The position numbers were made by a program, and so were the translations under genes. Shown here in pieces: positions 42,505-50,983 of a stretch of 64,000 nt of DNA (positions are counted from its first letter, which is position 1; each line of letters starts with the position of its first letter). The notes under the pieces were generated by a model. That model was not told where the DNA came from and did not search any database. It saw only the letters and a program-made list of their open reading frames with translations. Where the stretch lies: the NCBI RefSeq assembly GCF_004362045.1, contig NZ_SNWX01000013.1:1-64000 (forward strand), in the 5' to 3' direction. The DNA is from Halanaerobium saccharolyticum. Lineage in GTDB: Bacteria > Bacillota > Halanaerobiia > Halanaerobiales > Halanaerobiaceae.

Positions 42505-43044
42505 ATGAGGATTATTGCCGGCAAGGCTGGTGGTTTAAAATTAAAAAGTCTAAAAGGAAGAGATGTGCGGCCAACTCTGGATCGAGTTAAAGAATCAATG
42601 TTTAATATTATTGCATTTTATTTACCGGGAGCTGAAGTTCTTGATTTATTTTCGGGTTTTGGGAGTCTTGGTATTGAAGCCTTAAGCAGAGGAGCGGTCA
42701 GGGCGGATTTTGTGGAAATAAACAGATCTCACCTTAAAATAATTGAGGAAAACTTAAAAAAGGCTAAACTTTTTGAGCAGGCTGATCTTTTTGCCCGGGA
42801 TGTTTATTTATATCTAAAAAATTGCGGTCAAAAATATGATTTGATTTTTATGGATCCACCTTACGAAAAAGAAATGACAGCTGAGGCTGTAAAGTTAATT
42901 ATTGAGAATGATTTATTAAAAGAAAATGGGTTAATTGTCAGCGAAAGATCAGGGTCCGAAAAAGCAGAAGAATTTAGTGGATTAAGTATTATTAAAAATA
43001 AACATTATGGGAATTCATTATTAACAATCTATAAACTAAACTAA
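42505..43044 (+). CDS. rsmD: 16S rRNA (guanine-966-N2)-methyltransferase
   Basis: RsmD methylates G966 of 16S rRNA. The 179-aa protein starts MRIIAGKAGG, has VRPTLDRVKESMFNII, the SAM-binding DLFSGFGSLGIEALSRGA and the catalytic MDPPYEKE. It lies 21 bases after recG and 19 before coaD, the standard rsmD-coaD pair. GGAGG precedes ATG 42505. Confidence 0.97.
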   Translation: MRIIAGKAGGLKLKSLKGRDVRPTLDRVKESMFNIIAFYLPGAEVLDLFSGFGSLGIEALSRGAVRADFVEINRSHLKIIEENLKKAKLFEQADLFARDVYLYLKNCGQKYDLIFMDPPYEKEMTAEAVKLIIENDLLKENGLIVSERSGSEKAEEFSGLSIIKNKHYGNSLLTIYKLN

Positions 43045-43063
43045 ATTATAAGGGGTAGTTAAT

Positions 43064-43558
43064 ATGAGCAAAAAAATAGTTTATCCTGGAAGTTTTGATC
43101 CGGTTACAAATGGACATCTTGATATTGTGGAGAGGGCGGCCAATATTTTTGATGAAGTAATAGTATCGGTGTTTTGCAATCCTAATAAAGAGCCTGTTTT
43201 TACAATGGAAGAGCGAGTTAAGATGCTAAAAAAAGCTACTAAAGACTTTAAAAATGTAAAAATTGATTCTTTTTCTGGTTTAACTACTAAATATGTTCAT
43301 TCTATTGGTGGGGAGGCTATCTTGCGCGGACTGAGAGCAGTTTCTGATTTTGAGGGTGAGTTTCAGATGGCTTCAATGAATAAACATTTAGATGATGAAA
43401 TTGAAACTATATTTTTAATGACAGATACTAAATATGCATTTTTAAGTTCGAGTGTGATTAAAGAAGCTGCCTACTTTGATGGTAATATTAAAGATCTAGT
43501 TCCCGATTTTGTTTATCAGATGTTGAGAAACAAATTTGTAGAAGAAAATAAGGGGTGA
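43064..43558 (+). CDS. coaD: Phosphopantetheine adenylyltransferase
   Basis: CoaD makes dephospho-CoA from phosphopantetheine and ATP, two steps after CoaBC at 16628. The 164-aa protein shows VYPGSFDPVTNGHLDIVERA with the TNGH active site, LRGLRAVSDFEGEFQMA and the late FLSSSVIKEAA. It is followed by a UbiA-family gene whose start lies in its stop region. Confidence 0.98.
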   Translation: MSKKIVYPGSFDPVTNGHLDIVERAANIFDEVIVSVFCNPNKEPVFTMEERVKMLKKATKDFKNVKIDSFSGLTTKYVHSIGGEAILRGLRAVSDFEGEFQMASMNKHLDDEIETIFLMTDTKYAFLSSSVIKEAAYFDGNIKDLVPDFVYQMLRNKFVEENKG

Positions 43559-43563
43559 AACAT

Positions 43564-44502
43564 GTGTCTTTAACTGCTTTTTTAAAACTGGTAGAGATCA
43601 GGACAAAAATAGCAAGTTTTACACCCTTTTTACTTGGTAATTTATATCTTTTATATCGATATTCAAATTTTAATTACCTTAATTGTCTACTTCTCTTTTT
43701 TTCTATTCTCTGTGTAGATATGGGGACAACTGCGGTTAATAATTATCAGGATTTTATTAGAGCTGAAAAAAAAGAGGGTTATAATTATGAAGAACACAAT
43801 GCAGTTGTCAATTATAATTTGAGTAAAAAGACTGTAAAAACTATAATTTTTATTCTTTTTTTTCTGGCGGTAGTAAGTGGTTTACTTCTTTATTTAAATA
43901 CTGATGTTATAGTATTATTGATTGGGGTAATTTCATTTATAATTGGGATTTTATATACCTCCGGGCCGGTTCCAATTTCCCGGACTCCTTTAGGAGAAAT
44001 ATTTTCCGGTTTTACAATGGGGTTTTTTATTACTTTTCTGGCGGTATATGTACATAATTTGAATTTAATAAATCTGATTTTAAAATCAGATTTATTAATC
44101 ATTGAATTAAAATTTTTAGAAATTATTAAAATATTAATTTTATCACTGCCGCTAATTTTTGGAATTGCCAATATTATGCTGGCAAATAACATCTGTGATA
44201 TTAAAGATGATTTAGAAAATAAGCGCTATACACTGCCAATTTATATTTCCCGCAGCAGCAGTCTTAAATTATTTAGATATCTCTATTATTTGTCATATTT
44301 GAGTATCATAATTGCAGTTATATTTAAGATATTACCTCTTATTTCTCTGTTTTCATTATTAAGTAGTTTTGTGGTTCAAAAAAATATTAATCAATTTGTA
44401 GAGCACCAGAACAAAAAAGATACTTTTGTTTTATCGGTTAAGAATTTTGTAATCATTAATTATGCTACGGCTTTAACTTTGCTTTTAGCAATTATATTTT
44501 AA
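43564..44502 (+). CDS. UbiA-family prenyltransferase, MenA-like
   Basis: This 312-aa protein has about eight membrane segments and two Asp-rich motifs of UbiA prenyltransferases: NNYQDFIRAEK near residue 60 and NNICDIKDDLENKRYTLP near 214. The block YTSGPVPISRTPLGEIFSG resembles MenA, which prenylates 1,4-dihydroxy-2-naphthoate for menaquinone. No other quinone gene is in the window, so the acceptor is open. GTG 43564 follows AAGGGG by 8 bases; GTG 43555 overlaps the coaD stop and has no spacing. Confidence 0.85.
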   Translation: MSLTAFLKLVEIRTKIASFTPFLLGNLYLLYRYSNFNYLNCLLLFFSILCVDMGTTAVNNYQDFIRAEKKEGYNYEEHNAVVNYNLSKKTVKTIIFILFFLAVVSGLLLYLNTDVIVLLIGVISFIIGILYTSGPVPISRTPLGEIFSGFTMGFFITFLAVYVHNLNLINLILKSDLLIIELKFLEIIKILILSLPLIFGIANIMLANNICDIKDDLENKRYTLPIYISRSSSLKLFRYLYYLSYLSIIIAVIFKILPLISLFSLLSSFVVQKNINQFVEHQNKKDTFVLSVKNFVIINYATALTLLLAIIF

Positions 44503-44541
44503 AGTATCGTTAAAAAATGATAGTCACTGAGGAGGGGTTTT

Positions 44542-44913
44542 ATGACATTATTAGGTAATATTATCTGGTTTATTTTTGGGGGTCTGATTGAAGCAATTGG
44601 ATGGTGGATTGCCGGAATTTTATGGTCGCTCACTATTATTGGTATCCCAGTTGGTAAACAGTGCTTTAAAATGGCTAAAATGCAGATTGCACCATTTGGA
44701 AAAGAGATAGTGGAAAAAAATAATTCGGCAATTGGTTTAATTGCAAATATCATCTGGATCGTTGTATTTGGCTGGGAACTGGCTGTTATTAATTTAGTTT
44801 CTGCTTTGATTTTTGGAATTACCATTATTGGTATTCCTTTTGCCAGACAGAGTCTAAAACTTGCTTATTTATCTTTAATGCCTTTTGGAAAAGATATTAG
44901 AAAAGTAAAATAA
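44542..44913 (+). CDS. YccF domain-containing membrane protein
   Basis: This 123-aa protein contains two copies of the YccF domain. Each has a helix pair ending in the motif IIGIPVG/FA-RQ (residues about 33-45 and 93-105) followed by a PFGK motif (residues about 52-55 and 115-118). About four membrane segments are visible. The family is widespread with no settled function. AGGAGGGG precedes ATG 44542. It is 39 bases after the UbiA-like gene and 16 before the TtcA-like gene. Confidence 0.9.
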   Translation: MTLLGNIIWFIFGGLIEAIGWWIAGILWSLTIIGIPVGKQCFKMAKMQIAPFGKEIVEKNNSAIGLIANIIWIVVFGWELAVINLVSALIFGITIIGIPFARQSLKLAYLSLMPFGKDIRKVK

Positions 44914-44929
44914 AGAATAAGGAGTAATT

Positions 44930-45700
44930 ATGGATTTATCTTTTGATAGTTCTATTACAGCTAAAGTTGTAAAAGCAGTGGCAGAATTTAATTTAATTAA
45001 TGAAGGTGACCGGGTGGCAGTTGGTCTTTCCGGTGGTAAAGACAGCACTTTTTTATTAATGATTTTAAAAATATTTGCAGAACATTTTAAGAATGACTTC
45101 AAGCTTCAAGCAGTACATGTGGATCCGGGTTTTGAAAATTCAACTTCTGAGGAAATCAAAAACTTATCTAAACACTTAAATATTGAATTGAAAATTATAG
45201 AAAGTAGAATTGCTGAATATATAACTGACGCAGATACAGAAAATCCATGTTCAAAATGTGCTCATTTCAGAAAGGGAGCTATTATTAATTATTTAAAAGA
45301 AAAAAATTTTAATAAGTTGGCATTTGGTCATCACTTAGATGATGCGGTGGAGACCTATTTGATGAGTATTTTTTATTCAGGTCAGTTAAAGGCACTGCAG
45401 CCAAAAAGGTATTTAAGTGAAAGTGGAATAGAAATTATTCGCCCTTTGATTTATCTAAGAGAAAAAATTATTATTGAAGAAATAGAAAAAAGAAATATTG
45501 TAATCAATAAAAGTTCCTGTCCCTTTGACGGTAATACAGCTCGAGCCCAGGTTAAAAAAGATTTTGCCCGGTATTTCAAGGATCAGCAGCTTTTTTCTAA
45601 TCTACTTTCAGCAATGAGAGAAAAAGATAACCAGGAATTATGGCCGCCAGAAGAAGATTTTCAATTTTTAAGTAAAAAAATGAAGAAATACTGGAAATAA
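44930..45700 (+). CDS. TtcA-like tRNA thiolation enzyme (PP-loop ATPase)
   Basis: This 256-aa protein belongs to the TtcA/TtuA group, which activates tRNA bases with ATP for sulfur insertion. The PP-loop SGGKDS is at residues 34-39. The three cluster cysteines fit the TtcA pattern: Cys107 and Cys110 (PCSKCA) and Cys197 (SSCPFDGNTAR). FGHHLDDAVETYLM is the family His-Asp motif. It may make 2-thiocytidine at position 32; TtcA and TtuA subtypes are hard to separate here. A PAS-EAL gene follows after 12 bases. Confidence 0.9.
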   Translation: MDLSFDSSITAKVVKAVAEFNLINEGDRVAVGLSGGKDSTFLLMILKIFAEHFKNDFKLQAVHVDPGFENSTSEEIKNLSKHLNIELKIIESRIAEYITDADTENPCSKCAHFRKGAIINYLKEKNFNKLAFGHHLDDAVETYLMSIFYSGQLKALQPKRYLSESGIEIIRPLIYLREKIIIEEIEKRNIVINKSSCPFDGNTARAQVKKDFARYFKDQQLFSNLLSAMREKDNQELWPPEEDFQFLSKKMKKYWK

Positions 45701-45712
45701 GAAGGGGATTAC

Positions 45713-47809
45713 ATGTCAGATTCAAAAAATGAAGATTTTATTGTTGAAAAATTAAAGTATACTCAAAAAAGACTCAATTCAATTTATCAAAATTCTCCGC
45801 TGGCTTTTATATCCTGGAATCGGGAAGGCGATATTATTGATCTAAACCAGGCTGCAGAAGAACTATTTGGCTGGGATAAGGAAGCCATTAAAAATAAAGA
45901 CTTTATTTCCACAATTATTGCAAAAGAGGACAGAGATGTCTGGCGCAACTGGAAAAGTGGTGAACTGAATCATCTTCCCCATGATTTTATGAGTCGGGCT
46001 TTGAAAAGCGATGGTTCTATAATTAACTGCAGCTGGAATAATGCAGTTATTGAAGAAGATGGAAGTATAGAAGAGGTTATTTCTATAGCTGCAAATTTAA
46101 ATAATGATTTAGAACGAGAACTGGAAATGATCAAACTGGTCAAAGCCATTAACGAAACTGATAACTGGATTGTAATTACCGATCAGGAGGGGGTTATTGA
46201 GTACGCCAATACCACCGTTCAGGAAATTACCGGGTATAAAAAAGAAGAAGTAATCGGAAAAGCCCCTTCTTTATTTAAATCGGATAAACATAACATTAAA
46301 TTTTATAAAGATCTCTGGCAGACAATTAAATCAGGTGAGGTTTTTAATGATGTGATCATCAACAAAAAGAAAAATGGTGATTATTTTTATTCAGAACAGA
46401 CTATAACTCCGATAAAAAATCATAATGATGAGATAATAAATTATATTTCTGTTGGTAGAGATATAACTCAAAATGAAAAGTTGAGGCGAAAAATTGAATA
46501 TATCTCTAATTATGAAGTTTTATTTGGATTACCCAATCGTAAGTCTATAAGAAATAAGATTGATAATTTAATTGAGGTTAATACAGATAGTAAAATAGCA
46601 GTTTTAGTTATTAACATTAATAAGATTAAGTATTTAAATGATATATATACTGAATCCGAAAATAATAGTACATTAATTAATCTGGCAGCTGATTTAATAA
46701 ATAAAAAAGCTGCTTCTAGTCAGAATTGTGTCAGACTTGATAAGAATAATTACATATCCTATCTGGGTGGAGATAATTTTGCTTTAATAGTTGATAAAAT
46801 TGATTTAGCTAATCAAATTTATAAAATAGCAGAAAATCTATTAAGTGCTTTTACTGATCCGATTGATTATAATTTAGAACAATTTATGCTTAATGCCAGG
46901 ATTGGAATTTCGGTTTATCCTGATGACTGTATAAGTTCTCAAAATCTATTATCAAATGCTGAAATTGCTTTAATTAATATTAAAAAAAATGATTATGCTT
47001 TTTTTGATCAGGAAATGAACCAGAAAATAAAAGAATTTACTAAGATGGAAGCAAAACTTGACCAGGCAATAAAAAATGATGAATTTATAATTTATTATCA
47101 GCCATATTATAGGGGTTCTAATAGGGACCTTTATGGAATGGAAGCTCTAATTAGATGGCAGGATCCTGAAAGGGGTATAATTTCTCCTGCTGAATTTATT
47201 CCGATTCTGGAAAATTCTAAACTGATAAAGAAAGTTGGTTTGATAGTTACTCAAAAAGTAGTAAACAGTATAAAAAAATGGTTAGATAATGGTTATGAAG
47301 TTGTTCCTGTTTCCATTAATTTATCAGCAAAACAGCTGGAGGACATTACTCATCTGCAGAATATTTACCAGATTATTGCTGAGAGTGGTATTGATCATTC
47401 TTTGATTAAGTTTGAAATAACTGAATCAAGTGCTATGGATGATGTTAATTATAGTTTAAAAGTAATGAATGATATGAAAGCAAAAGGTTTTGCGATTTCT
47501 ATTGATGATTTCGGCACCGGTTACTCGTCTTTTAGTTATCTGCAAAAATTTCCTATTGATTATCTTAAAATTGATATTTCATTTATTAGAAATATGACCT
47601 TAAGTGATGATGGAAAGAATATTGTTGAATCAATTATTAATATTGCTCATCTCTTAAAATTAAAAACAATTGCCGAAGGTGTAGAAAGAGAAATAGAAAT
47701 GCAAAAGCTGAATCAGCTGGGGAATGATTTTATTCAGGGTTACTATTTTAATCAGCCAATGTCTGAGTTTGAAATAGAAGCTTATTTACAGATGAAAATT
47801 AATGTTTAA
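45713..47809 (+). CDS. PAS-PAS-GGDEF-EAL cyclic-di-GMP signalling protein, probable phosphodiesterase
   Basis: This 698-aa cytoplasmic protein has two PAS domains (about residues 12-125 and 135-255; the second ends in GRDITQNEK), a GGDEF domain (about 262-430) and an EAL domain (about 440-690). The cyclase signature is GGDNF near residue 352, so cyclase activity is probably lost. The EAL residues look intact: EALIRW, the Asn in SINLSAKQ, ITESS, IDDFGTGYSSF, LKIDISFI and IAEGVE. A c-di-GMP hydrolase tuned by a PAS ligand (redox, oxygen or small molecule) is likely. No membrane segment is visible. Terminator follows directly. Confidence 0.94.
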   Translation: MSDSKNEDFIVEKLKYTQKRLNSIYQNSPLAFISWNREGDIIDLNQAAEELFGWDKEAIKNKDFISTIIAKEDRDVWRNWKSGELNHLPHDFMSRALKSDGSIINCSWNNAVIEEDGSIEEVISIAANLNNDLERELEMIKLVKAINETDNWIVITDQEGVIEYANTTVQEITGYKKEEVIGKAPSLFKSDKHNIKFYKDLWQTIKSGEVFNDVIINKKKNGDYFYSEQTITPIKNHNDEIINYISVGRDITQNEKLRRKIEYISNYEVLFGLPNRKSIRNKIDNLIEVNTDSKIAVLVININKIKYLNDIYTESENNSTLINLAADLINKKAASSQNCVRLDKNNYISYLGGDNFALIVDKIDLANQIYKIAENLLSAFTDPIDYNLEQFMLNARIGISVYPDDCISSQNLLSNAEIALINIKKNDYAFFDQEMNQKIKEFTKMEAKLDQAIKNDEFIIYYQPYYRGSNRDLYGMEALIRWQDPERGIISPAEFIPILENSKLIKKVGLIVTQKVVNSIKKWLDNGYEVVPVSINLSAKQLEDITHLQNIYQIIAESGIDHSLIKFEITESSAMDDVNYSLKVMNDMKAKGFAISIDDFGTGYSSFSYLQKFPIDYLKIDISFIRNMTLSDDGKNIVESIINIAHLLKLKTIAEGVEREIEMQKLNQLGNDFIQGYYFNQPMSEFEIEAYLQMKINV

Positions 47810-47815
47810 TTGCAG

Positions 47816-47850
47816 AAAGACCGCTCTCTTTAATGAAAGCGGTCTTTTAT
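47816..47850. terminator. Bidirectional terminator between the EAL gene and the NhaC-type gene
   Basis: AAAGACCGCT 47816-47825 pairs with AGCGGTCTTT 47838-47847 (10 bp) with inner pairing in the loop. It serves convergent genes. Confidence 0.9.
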
Positions 47851-47884
47851 CTTACAGTTTATTTTTTATGTTTAAGGAAATAAT

Positions 47885-49426
47885 TTAAATTACATTTTCT
47901 GCTTTTTCACCAAAGGTCTGAACAATTGCATAAAGTACAATTATTCCCAGTGGTAATAGATAAATTGCTGAAAATCCAAATCCTGCAGGTAAAAATCCAA
48001 ATAGCGCTGCTACCAGCCCCACAGTTAAAGCATAAGGCATTTGAGTGTTAACATGATCCATATGATCTACTGCAGAAGCAGTAGAAGACATAATTGTTGT
48101 ATCAGAAATTGGTGAACAGTGGTCTCCCATTACACTTGCTGTCAATACTGCTGCTATTGTTGGCAGCATAGGAATCCCAATTGAATTGGCAAGAGGAATA
48201 GCAAGTGGCATTACGATTGAAACTGTTCCCCAGGAGCTTCCAATTGTGAAAGCAATAAAAGCAGAGAAAACAAAAATCATTACAGGAACGATTTCTGGTA
48301 TAATATTACCTTCCAGAATTGAAACTAAGTAATTCGCAGTTCCTAAATCATCAGTGATGCTGCCAATTGACCAGGCTAAAACAAGTATTACACAGGCAAT
48401 AAACATTGATTTGGCACCATCAATCCAGCCGTCAACAGTTTCGCTGACATTAAGGATTCCCTTTGCAAGAGATAGAATTCCTGCAATAAAACTACCTGTG
48501 ATTGCTGCCCAGAGCAAAACAATACTGGCATCGGCATTACCAAAAGCGTCTCTAATAGAAGTGCCTGCTTCCAGACCACCTCCATTATACCAGAGACCAA
48601 TTAAGGTAACCAGAATTACTCCAATAATCGGCAAAAATGAATTTGTAAAAGTAAAACTTTTTCCTGCGGGCTGTTTAATTTCTTCCATTTCCTGAGAAAC
48701 CATCGGAGTAGAACCAGGTCGTAAAGTTTCTCCGGTTGAGCGAGCTCTTTTTTCTGCTTTTAACATTGGACCAAAGTCTTTAGCAGTGAAAATAATGATT
48801 AAAGCAAAAGCAAGAGCAAATAAGCTGTAAAAACGATAGGGTATTGTCTGGACAAAGGTTCCATAAGCACTCATTTCTAAACCTAACGAATCAAAGCCGT
48901 CTCTAATAACCCCAACCTCAAAAGCAATCCAGGTTGAAATTGGAACAATACTCGAAACTGCAGCTGCGGTTAGATCAACAATAAAAGCAAGTTTTTCTCT
49001 TGAAATTCTCATTTTATCAGTAATTGGGCGCATAGTATTACCAACAATTAAAGTATTGGCATAATCATCAAAAAAGATAAGCACTCCCATTACCCAGGCA
49101 GCAAATTGTGTTTTAACTACAGAATTTGCTTTTTCTGCAACATATTCCCCAATTGCAACTATACCACCTGATTTATTAATTATTCCAATCATACCGCCCA
49201 TAGCCAGTAAAAACAAAATAATTCCGGCATTCCAGGGATCAGCCAGTGAAGCTAAAATATAATCGTCCAGGGTTTGCATAAAAGCAAAAATAGGGTTATA
49301 AGAATTTGTAATTAATGCCCCTGCAAAAACTCCCAAAAATAATGAGAGTACAACCTGTTTGCTCCACCAGGCTAAAATAATTGCAAGCAGTGGTGGTAGT
49401 AAAGAAATGATTCCATAACTTTCCAT
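47885..49426 (-). CDS. NhaC-family transporter, probably lysine-specific (LysW-like)
   Basis: This 513-aa protein has about twelve membrane segments and the NhaC/YqkI antiporter motifs FFDDYANTLIVGN (residues about 117-129), SIVPISTWIAFE and MGDHCSPISDTT. By family alone it would be called a Na+/H+ antiporter. The leader, however, contains a lysine riboswitch, and members of this family under such switches have been assigned as lysine transporters in comparative work on lysine regulation. I therefore infer Na+- or H+-coupled lysine uptake. AGGAGGC precedes the ATG on the - strand. It is a single-gene unit. Confidence 0.88.
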   Translation of the reverse strand: MESYGIISLLPPLLAIILAWWSKQVVLSLFLGVFAGALITNSYNPIFAFMQTLDDYILASLADPWNAGIILFLLAMGGMIGIINKSGGIVAIGEYVAEKANSVVKTQFAAWVMGVLIFFDDYANTLIVGNTMRPITDKMRISREKLAFIVDLTAAAVSSIVPISTWIAFEVGVIRDGFDSLGLEMSAYGTFVQTIPYRFYSLFALAFALIIIFTAKDFGPMLKAEKRARSTGETLRPGSTPMVSQEMEEIKQPAGKSFTFTNSFLPIIGVILVTLIGLWYNGGGLEAGTSIRDAFGNADASIVLLWAAITGSFIAGILSLAKGILNVSETVDGWIDGAKSMFIACVILVLAWSIGSITDDLGTANYLVSILEGNIIPEIVPVMIFVFSAFIAFTIGSSWGTVSIVMPLAIPLANSIGIPMLPTIAAVLTASVMGDHCSPISDTTIMSSTASAVDHMDHVNTQMPYALTVGLVAALFGFLPAGFGFSAIYLLPLGIIVLYAIVQTFGEKAENVI

Positions 49427-49473
49427 AAATAAAGCCTCCTAGTTTTTTAAAATCAAATTAAATATTTAGGCAT

Positions 49474-49729
49474 AAAAAAATATCCAGCGATATGCCGGAT
49501 AAATAGCAAAAATCGCCTCATCTTTTAATATGAGATAGCACAACATAGTAAAAATTACTATGACAGTACTGTATATTTTATATACAGTCCCAGCAGAATT
49601 TTTGAACCCTTAAAAAATCCACTTCGGCAGAAAAACCTTTTATTTTAGCTTTAAGTCTGGGTTCAAACCAATTCTAAAATTACTGATTTTTTCTGCTCCT
49701 CTACCTCATCTACTAGATGAGGTATTTAT
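49474..49729 (-). promoter_or_regulatory. Lysine riboswitch (L-box) with terminator, controlling the NhaC-type gene
   Basis: On the - strand P1 pairs ATGAGGTAG (49709-49701) with CTATCTCAT (49538-49530). Between them lie GAGGAGC...ATCAGTA, CTGCCGAAGTGGAT and CTGTCATAG, which match the conserved core of Bacillus lysC-type leaders. P4 (CTGTATAT/ATATACAG) and P5 (CATAGTAA/TTACTATG) are perfect. Loops of P2 and P3 share complementary TGAACCC and GGGTTCA, the expected kissing contact. The terminator ATCCGGC (49500-49494) / GCTGGAT (49488-49482) plus T-run ends the leader. ACCTCATCT just upstream can compete with P1. Confidence 0.94.
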
Positions 49730-49822
49730 AATGACTAACATAAGCTAATCATTCCTCAATATTCAATTTCATATAAATTATAACTCAGGCTGTAATTTAT
49801 GTCAAGAAATCGCTAAAAAATT

Positions 49823-49852
49823 TTGCATTAAGTAGGGTTTATAATATATAAT
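49823..49852 (+). promoter_or_regulatory. Probable promoter of the YlbL-like gene
   Basis: TTGCAT 49823-49828, 18-base spacer, TATAAT 49847-49852, about 100 bases before the start. With the riboswitch this accounts for most of the 527-base gap at 49427-49953; I see nothing else in it. Confidence 0.6.
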
Positions 49853-49953
49853 AGTTGTGTTGACTTTTTTTAATCAAAGGTGGAAATTGCATCTTGAGCA
49901 AAATTAATCTCTAATAAACTCTATTAATAAATAATTATAGAAGGAAGATAAAT

Positions 49954-50964
49954 ATGAGAAATAAAAATCTAGAAAAAGTGTATTCTCGTTTAATTGGAAT
50001 AATTTTTATTCTGTTTGTAATAAGTCACTTTATTCCGATCCCTTATCAGGTTATGCAGCCAGGAATTGCAGCTGAATTATCACCGATGATTGAGGTAGAA
50101 GGTGGTTATAAAAATGAGGGTGAGTTTTTGCTGACTGCGGTCAGCAGCCGGAGAGCTGTGGCCTGGGATTATTTTTATATTTCGCTATTCCAGCCTGAAG
50201 ATAAAGGATTAACAGCTCTTTCTGAACAGATGCCGGAAAATATGGATATGAATGAATACATTGATTTAATGGCGCAGCTGATGGAAGAAAGCAAACTTCA
50301 GGCTCAGGCTGTTGCTTTTAAACAGGCGGGATATGAAGTTGAAGTTTCTGGAGAAGGGGCTAAAGTTGTAGAAGTTATGAAAGAAGGAAGTGCCTATAAT
50401 AAATTAAAAAAAGGTGATCTGATTATTGCAGTAGCCGACAAAAAAGTTGAGATGGCTGCAGATGCTGTTAATATCATTCGAAACAGAGAAATTGGTGATA
50501 CTGTAGAGATAACTGTTTTAAGAGATGGAGAAAAAATGACGTTTAGTTTAAAAACAGTAGAGTTAAAAGGTAATCCGGGCAACCCATCCATCGGAGTTTT
50601 AATCAGTTCCCAGGGTCTGAATTACAATTTTCCCCGGGAGGTTAAATTTAATACTAAAAATATAATTGGTCCTTCTGCCGGCAGTGTTTTCGCTATGGAA
50701 ATTTATAATCAATTAATTAAAAAAGATATTACCGGGGGAAGAAGAATAGCAGGAACAGGAACCATCAGTCTTGATGGAGAGATTGGTCGAATAGGTGGAG
50801 TGAAGTTTAAGGTAATGGCAGCAAAATCAGCTGGTGCAGATTTGTTTTTTGTACCTGAAGAAAACTATGAGACAGCAGCTAAATATGCTGGTGATTTGAA
50901 ACTGCTAAAAGTTAAGACCATTGATGGCTTGATAGAATTACTGCAGAGGGAACTTCAATCATAA
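49954..50964 (+). CDS. Membrane-anchored PDZ-Lon-like serine protease (YlbL/SepM type)
   Basis: This 336-aa protein has an N-terminal membrane anchor (residues about 10-27), a PDZ domain near 120-205 with the loop KKGDLIIAV, and a C-terminal Lon-type protease domain. The Ser-Lys dyad is visible: Ser in IIGPSAGSVFAME and Lys in GGVKFKVMAAKSAGAD. In relatives, family members cut secreted peptides or DNA-damage division inhibitors. It lies next to tmcAL, as ylbL lies next to ylbM in Bacillus, though convergent here. Confidence 0.95.
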   Translation: MRNKNLEKVYSRLIGIIFILFVISHFIPIPYQVMQPGIAAELSPMIEVEGGYKNEGEFLLTAVSSRRAVAWDYFYISLFQPEDKGLTALSEQMPENMDMNEYIDLMAQLMEESKLQAQAVAFKQAGYEVEVSGEGAKVVEVMKEGSAYNKLKKGDLIIAVADKKVEMAADAVNIIRNREIGDTVEITVLRDGEKMTFSLKTVELKGNPGNPSIGVLISSQGLNYNFPREVKFNTKNIIGPSAGSVFAMEIYNQLIKKDITGGRRIAGTGTISLDGEIGRIGGVKFKVMAAKSAGADLFFVPEENYETAAKYAGDLKLLKVKTIDGLIELLQRELQS

Positions 50965-50983
50965 AAAATATCTAGCTTTTGCT

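Noticed and set aside
49474-49729. T-box leader for the NhaC-type gene
   Set aside because: No T-box AGGGTGGNACCGCG-type sequence is present, whereas the lysine aptamer core and kissing loops are.
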